Below, one piece after another: positions 13,585 to 14,749 of a DNA stretch of 14,749 nucleotides. Positions within the stretch are counted from its first letter, which is position 1; each line of letters begins with the position of its first letter. A program made the translations under genes and the position numbers. The stretch lies in contig CAIXDD010000035.1 in assembly GCA_903918155.1 (NCBI GenBank), positions 1 through 14,749 on the forward strand, written 5' to 3'. The DNA comes from an uncultured Hyphomicrobiales bacterium. GTDB lineage: Bacteria; Pseudomonadota; Alphaproteobacteria; Rhizobiales; Beijerinckiaceae. The notes beneath the pieces are model-generated. The model was not told the DNA's origin. It saw nothing but the letters and a program-made list of their open reading frames with translations, and made no database searches.

Positions 13585-13980
13585 ATGTCTGGTTTCAAGG
13601 CGGCCGCCCGTGGCGGCGTCGCGAGGGCGGCTTGCGCCTGCGCGACTTTCGCAAGCGTGACCTTCGCAAGCGCGGGCTTCGCAAACGCGCAGGCCGATCC
13701 GCGCGCCTATGGCCACGCCCCGGAGCCCGTCTATGTCGGCCATCCCGACGCGTGGGCCCATCCCGGCGCGCCGGCGGGCCTGTTATGGGCCGCGCCCGCG
13801 CCTGTGACGCAGGAGCGCTACACCTATGGGCGCGTGCGTCACAACAGGCCTGCGGCGAGCGTCACGTTCACGCAGACGCGGCAAGGGCCCGTGCCCGTGG
13901 CGCTGGAGGCGGAATACGAGATCGTCGCCGAGCCGCGCTCGCGCCATGTGCCCGACCTGCGCGACTCGCGCTGGCGCTAG
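13585..13980 (+). CDS. Small secreted hypothetical protein
   Basis: A 131-residue protein I do not recognise. The N-terminus is a signal peptide: MSGFKAAARGGVARAA, then an Ala/Phe stretch ending in ANA-Q at about 35/36. The signal segment is built from three tandem 15-base units (13646-13690) coding TFASV, TFASA and GFANA. The mature part is rich in proline, alanine and aromatic residues (GHAPEPVYVGHPDAWAHPG), then RYTYGRVRHNRPAASVTFTQ and a basic C-terminus, and looks like a small periplasmic or surface protein. No catalytic motif is seen. Start: ATG 13585 follows CAGGAG at 13573-13578; the frame is open further upstream but without a ribosome site. It ends seven bases from the convergent rlmB gene, and a GCGCTAGCGC palindrome (13974-13983) covers its stop codon. 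Confidence 0.65.
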   Translation: MSGFKAAARGGVARAACACATFASVTFASAGFANAQADPRAYGHAPEPVYVGHPDAWAHPGAPAGLLWAAPAPVTQERYTYGRVRHNRPAASVTFTQTRQGPVPVALEAEYEIVAEPRSRHVPDLRDSRWR

Positions 13981-13987
13981 CGCAGTT

Positions 13988-14749
13988 TCATTTGGGCGCG
14001 AGTTTCATCTGAATGACGGCGAGCGCCACGGCGCAGGCGTTCGACACATTGAGGCTGCGCACGGCGCCCGGCAGGTCGATGCGCGCCAGCGCGTCGCAGC
14101 GCTCGCGCGTGAGCCGCCGCAGGCCCTTCCCCTCCGCGCCCAGAACGAGGGCGAGCGGGCGCGCAAGCGGCGTCTGCGTCAGCGAGGCGGGCCCGTCGGA
14201 ATCGAGGCCGATGCGCAAATAGCCCATGTCGCCCAGCTCTTCGAGCGCGCGGGCGAGATTGACCACGCTCACCACAGGCACATGTTCCAGCCCGCCGGAT
14301 GCGGTCTTCGCCAGAACGCCGGTGAGGGCGGGCGCATGGCGTTCGGTGGTCAGCAGGCCGGAGACGCCGAAAGCTGCGGCCGTGCGCAGGATGGCGCCGA
14401 CATTATGGGGATCGGTGACCTGATCGAGCACGATCACGAGTCCGTCGGCCGGCAGGTCGCCGATATCCTGCGCGGGCAGGGCGCGGGCTTCCAGCAGCGC
14501 GCCCTGATGCACGCTGTCGGGCGGCAGGCGGCGGGCGATCTCCTCGCCCTGCGCCAGCACAAGCTCGACGCCGCTGGCGGCGATCTCGGGGGCGAGGCGC
14601 TCGGCGCTCGCCGGGGTGGCGATGAGGCGCAGCAGCTTGCGCCGGCCCGCGCGCAGGGCTTCGCGCACGGCGTGATGGCCCCAGATCAGGCAGCCGTCGG
14701 GCGGCGTGCGCGGGACGCCGTCGCGGCCCGCCGCGCCCTCGCGCCGGTC
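13988..14749 (-). CDS. rlmB: SpoU/TrmH-family rRNA 2'-O-methyltransferase, 5' end cut by the window
   Basis: The frame stays open from the window edge (14749), so the start lies outside; the GTG at 14668 is an internal valine codon. The substrate-binding domain opens with CLIWGHHAVREALRAGRRK, the (I/L)xGxHAVxEAL motif of RlmB. The SPOUT methyltransferase domain has all three knot motifs: LDQVTDPHNVGAILRTAAAF, LVLGAEGKGLRRL and DLPGAVRSLNVSNACAVAL. These enzymes 2'-O-methylate a guanosine of 23S rRNA (G2251 in E. coli numbering for RlmB) using S-adenosylmethionine. The RlmB assignment within the TrmH family rests on this overall layout; a tRNA-directed paralogue is the main alternative. The three motifs look intact. 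Its 3' end converges on the small secreted protein gene. Confidence 0.9.
   Translation of the reverse strand, partial: DRREGAAGRDGVPRTPPDGCLIWGHHAVREALRAGRRKLLRLIATPASAERLAPEIAASGVELVLAQGEEIARRLPPDSVHQGALLEARALPAQDIGDLPADGLVIVLDQVTDPHNVGAILRTAAAFGVSGLLTTERHAPALTGVLAKTASGGLEHVPVVSVVNLARALEELGDMGYLRIGLDSDGPASLTQTPLARPLALVLGAEGKGLRRLTRERCDALARIDLPGAVRSLNVSNACAVALAVIQMKLAPK

Noticed and set aside
14668..14749. GTG at 14668 as the true start of the rlmB-like gene
   Set aside because: The frame continues to the window edge and the upstream codons complete the WGHHAVREAL motif, so the start is outside.

Overview
This GC-rich window has the texture of a member of the Alphaproteobacteria, probably of the order Hyphomicrobiales. 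The signs are the strong GC bias at third codon positions, a CCA-encoding tRNA-Thr, an RlmB/TrmH-type rRNA methyltransferase, several orphan solute-binding proteins, and a DUF4212/sodium-solute-symporter pair. This placement is an inference from composition and gene families; there is no rRNA here to confirm it. I see no CRISPR array, insertion sequence, integrase or phage gene. Both ends of the window cut a gene.

Left third (1-5800), accessory catabolic and uptake genes. It opens with the 3' end of a beta-CASP/MBL-fold hydrolase. A decayed solute-binding protein gene follows, reduced to a start region and about 50 C-terminal codons. Next comes a cytoplasmic periplasmic-binding-protein-fold protein of the 4,5-dihydroxyphthalate decarboxylase type. 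Facing it are a luciferase-like flavin monooxygenase and its neighbour, a LysR regulator. A cupin of the cysteine-dioxygenase-like fold diverges from the LysR gene. A secreted TctC/Bug solute-binding protein comes last. None of the binding proteins has membrane transporter genes beside it.

Middle (5900-11240), transport. A tRNA-Thr(UGU) gene and a strong intrinsic terminator precede a metabolite:H+ symporter of the MFS/MHS family, which carries a large extra loop with two cysteines. Divergent from it, across a 382-base AT-richer control region, is a plus-strand cluster: the DUF4212 small subunit, a VC_2705-type sodium:solute symporter, a hairpin, a YggT-like two-helix membrane protein, and an unrecognised membrane protein overlapping it by ATGA.

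Right third (11240-14749). Convergent with the transport cluster is a 716-residue protein joining a DEDDh 3'-5' exonuclease, two CBS domains and a DUF294 nucleotidyltransferase-like module. I recall exonuclease and CBS-DUF294 proteins as separate neighbours of this symporter class in other proteobacteria, so a fused form here is the most interesting item in the window: it suggests a nucleotide-sensing regulatory or enzymatic partner of the symporter. A small secreted Ala-rich protein, with a triplicated 15-bp unit in its signal peptide, and the 3' part of rlmB close the window.
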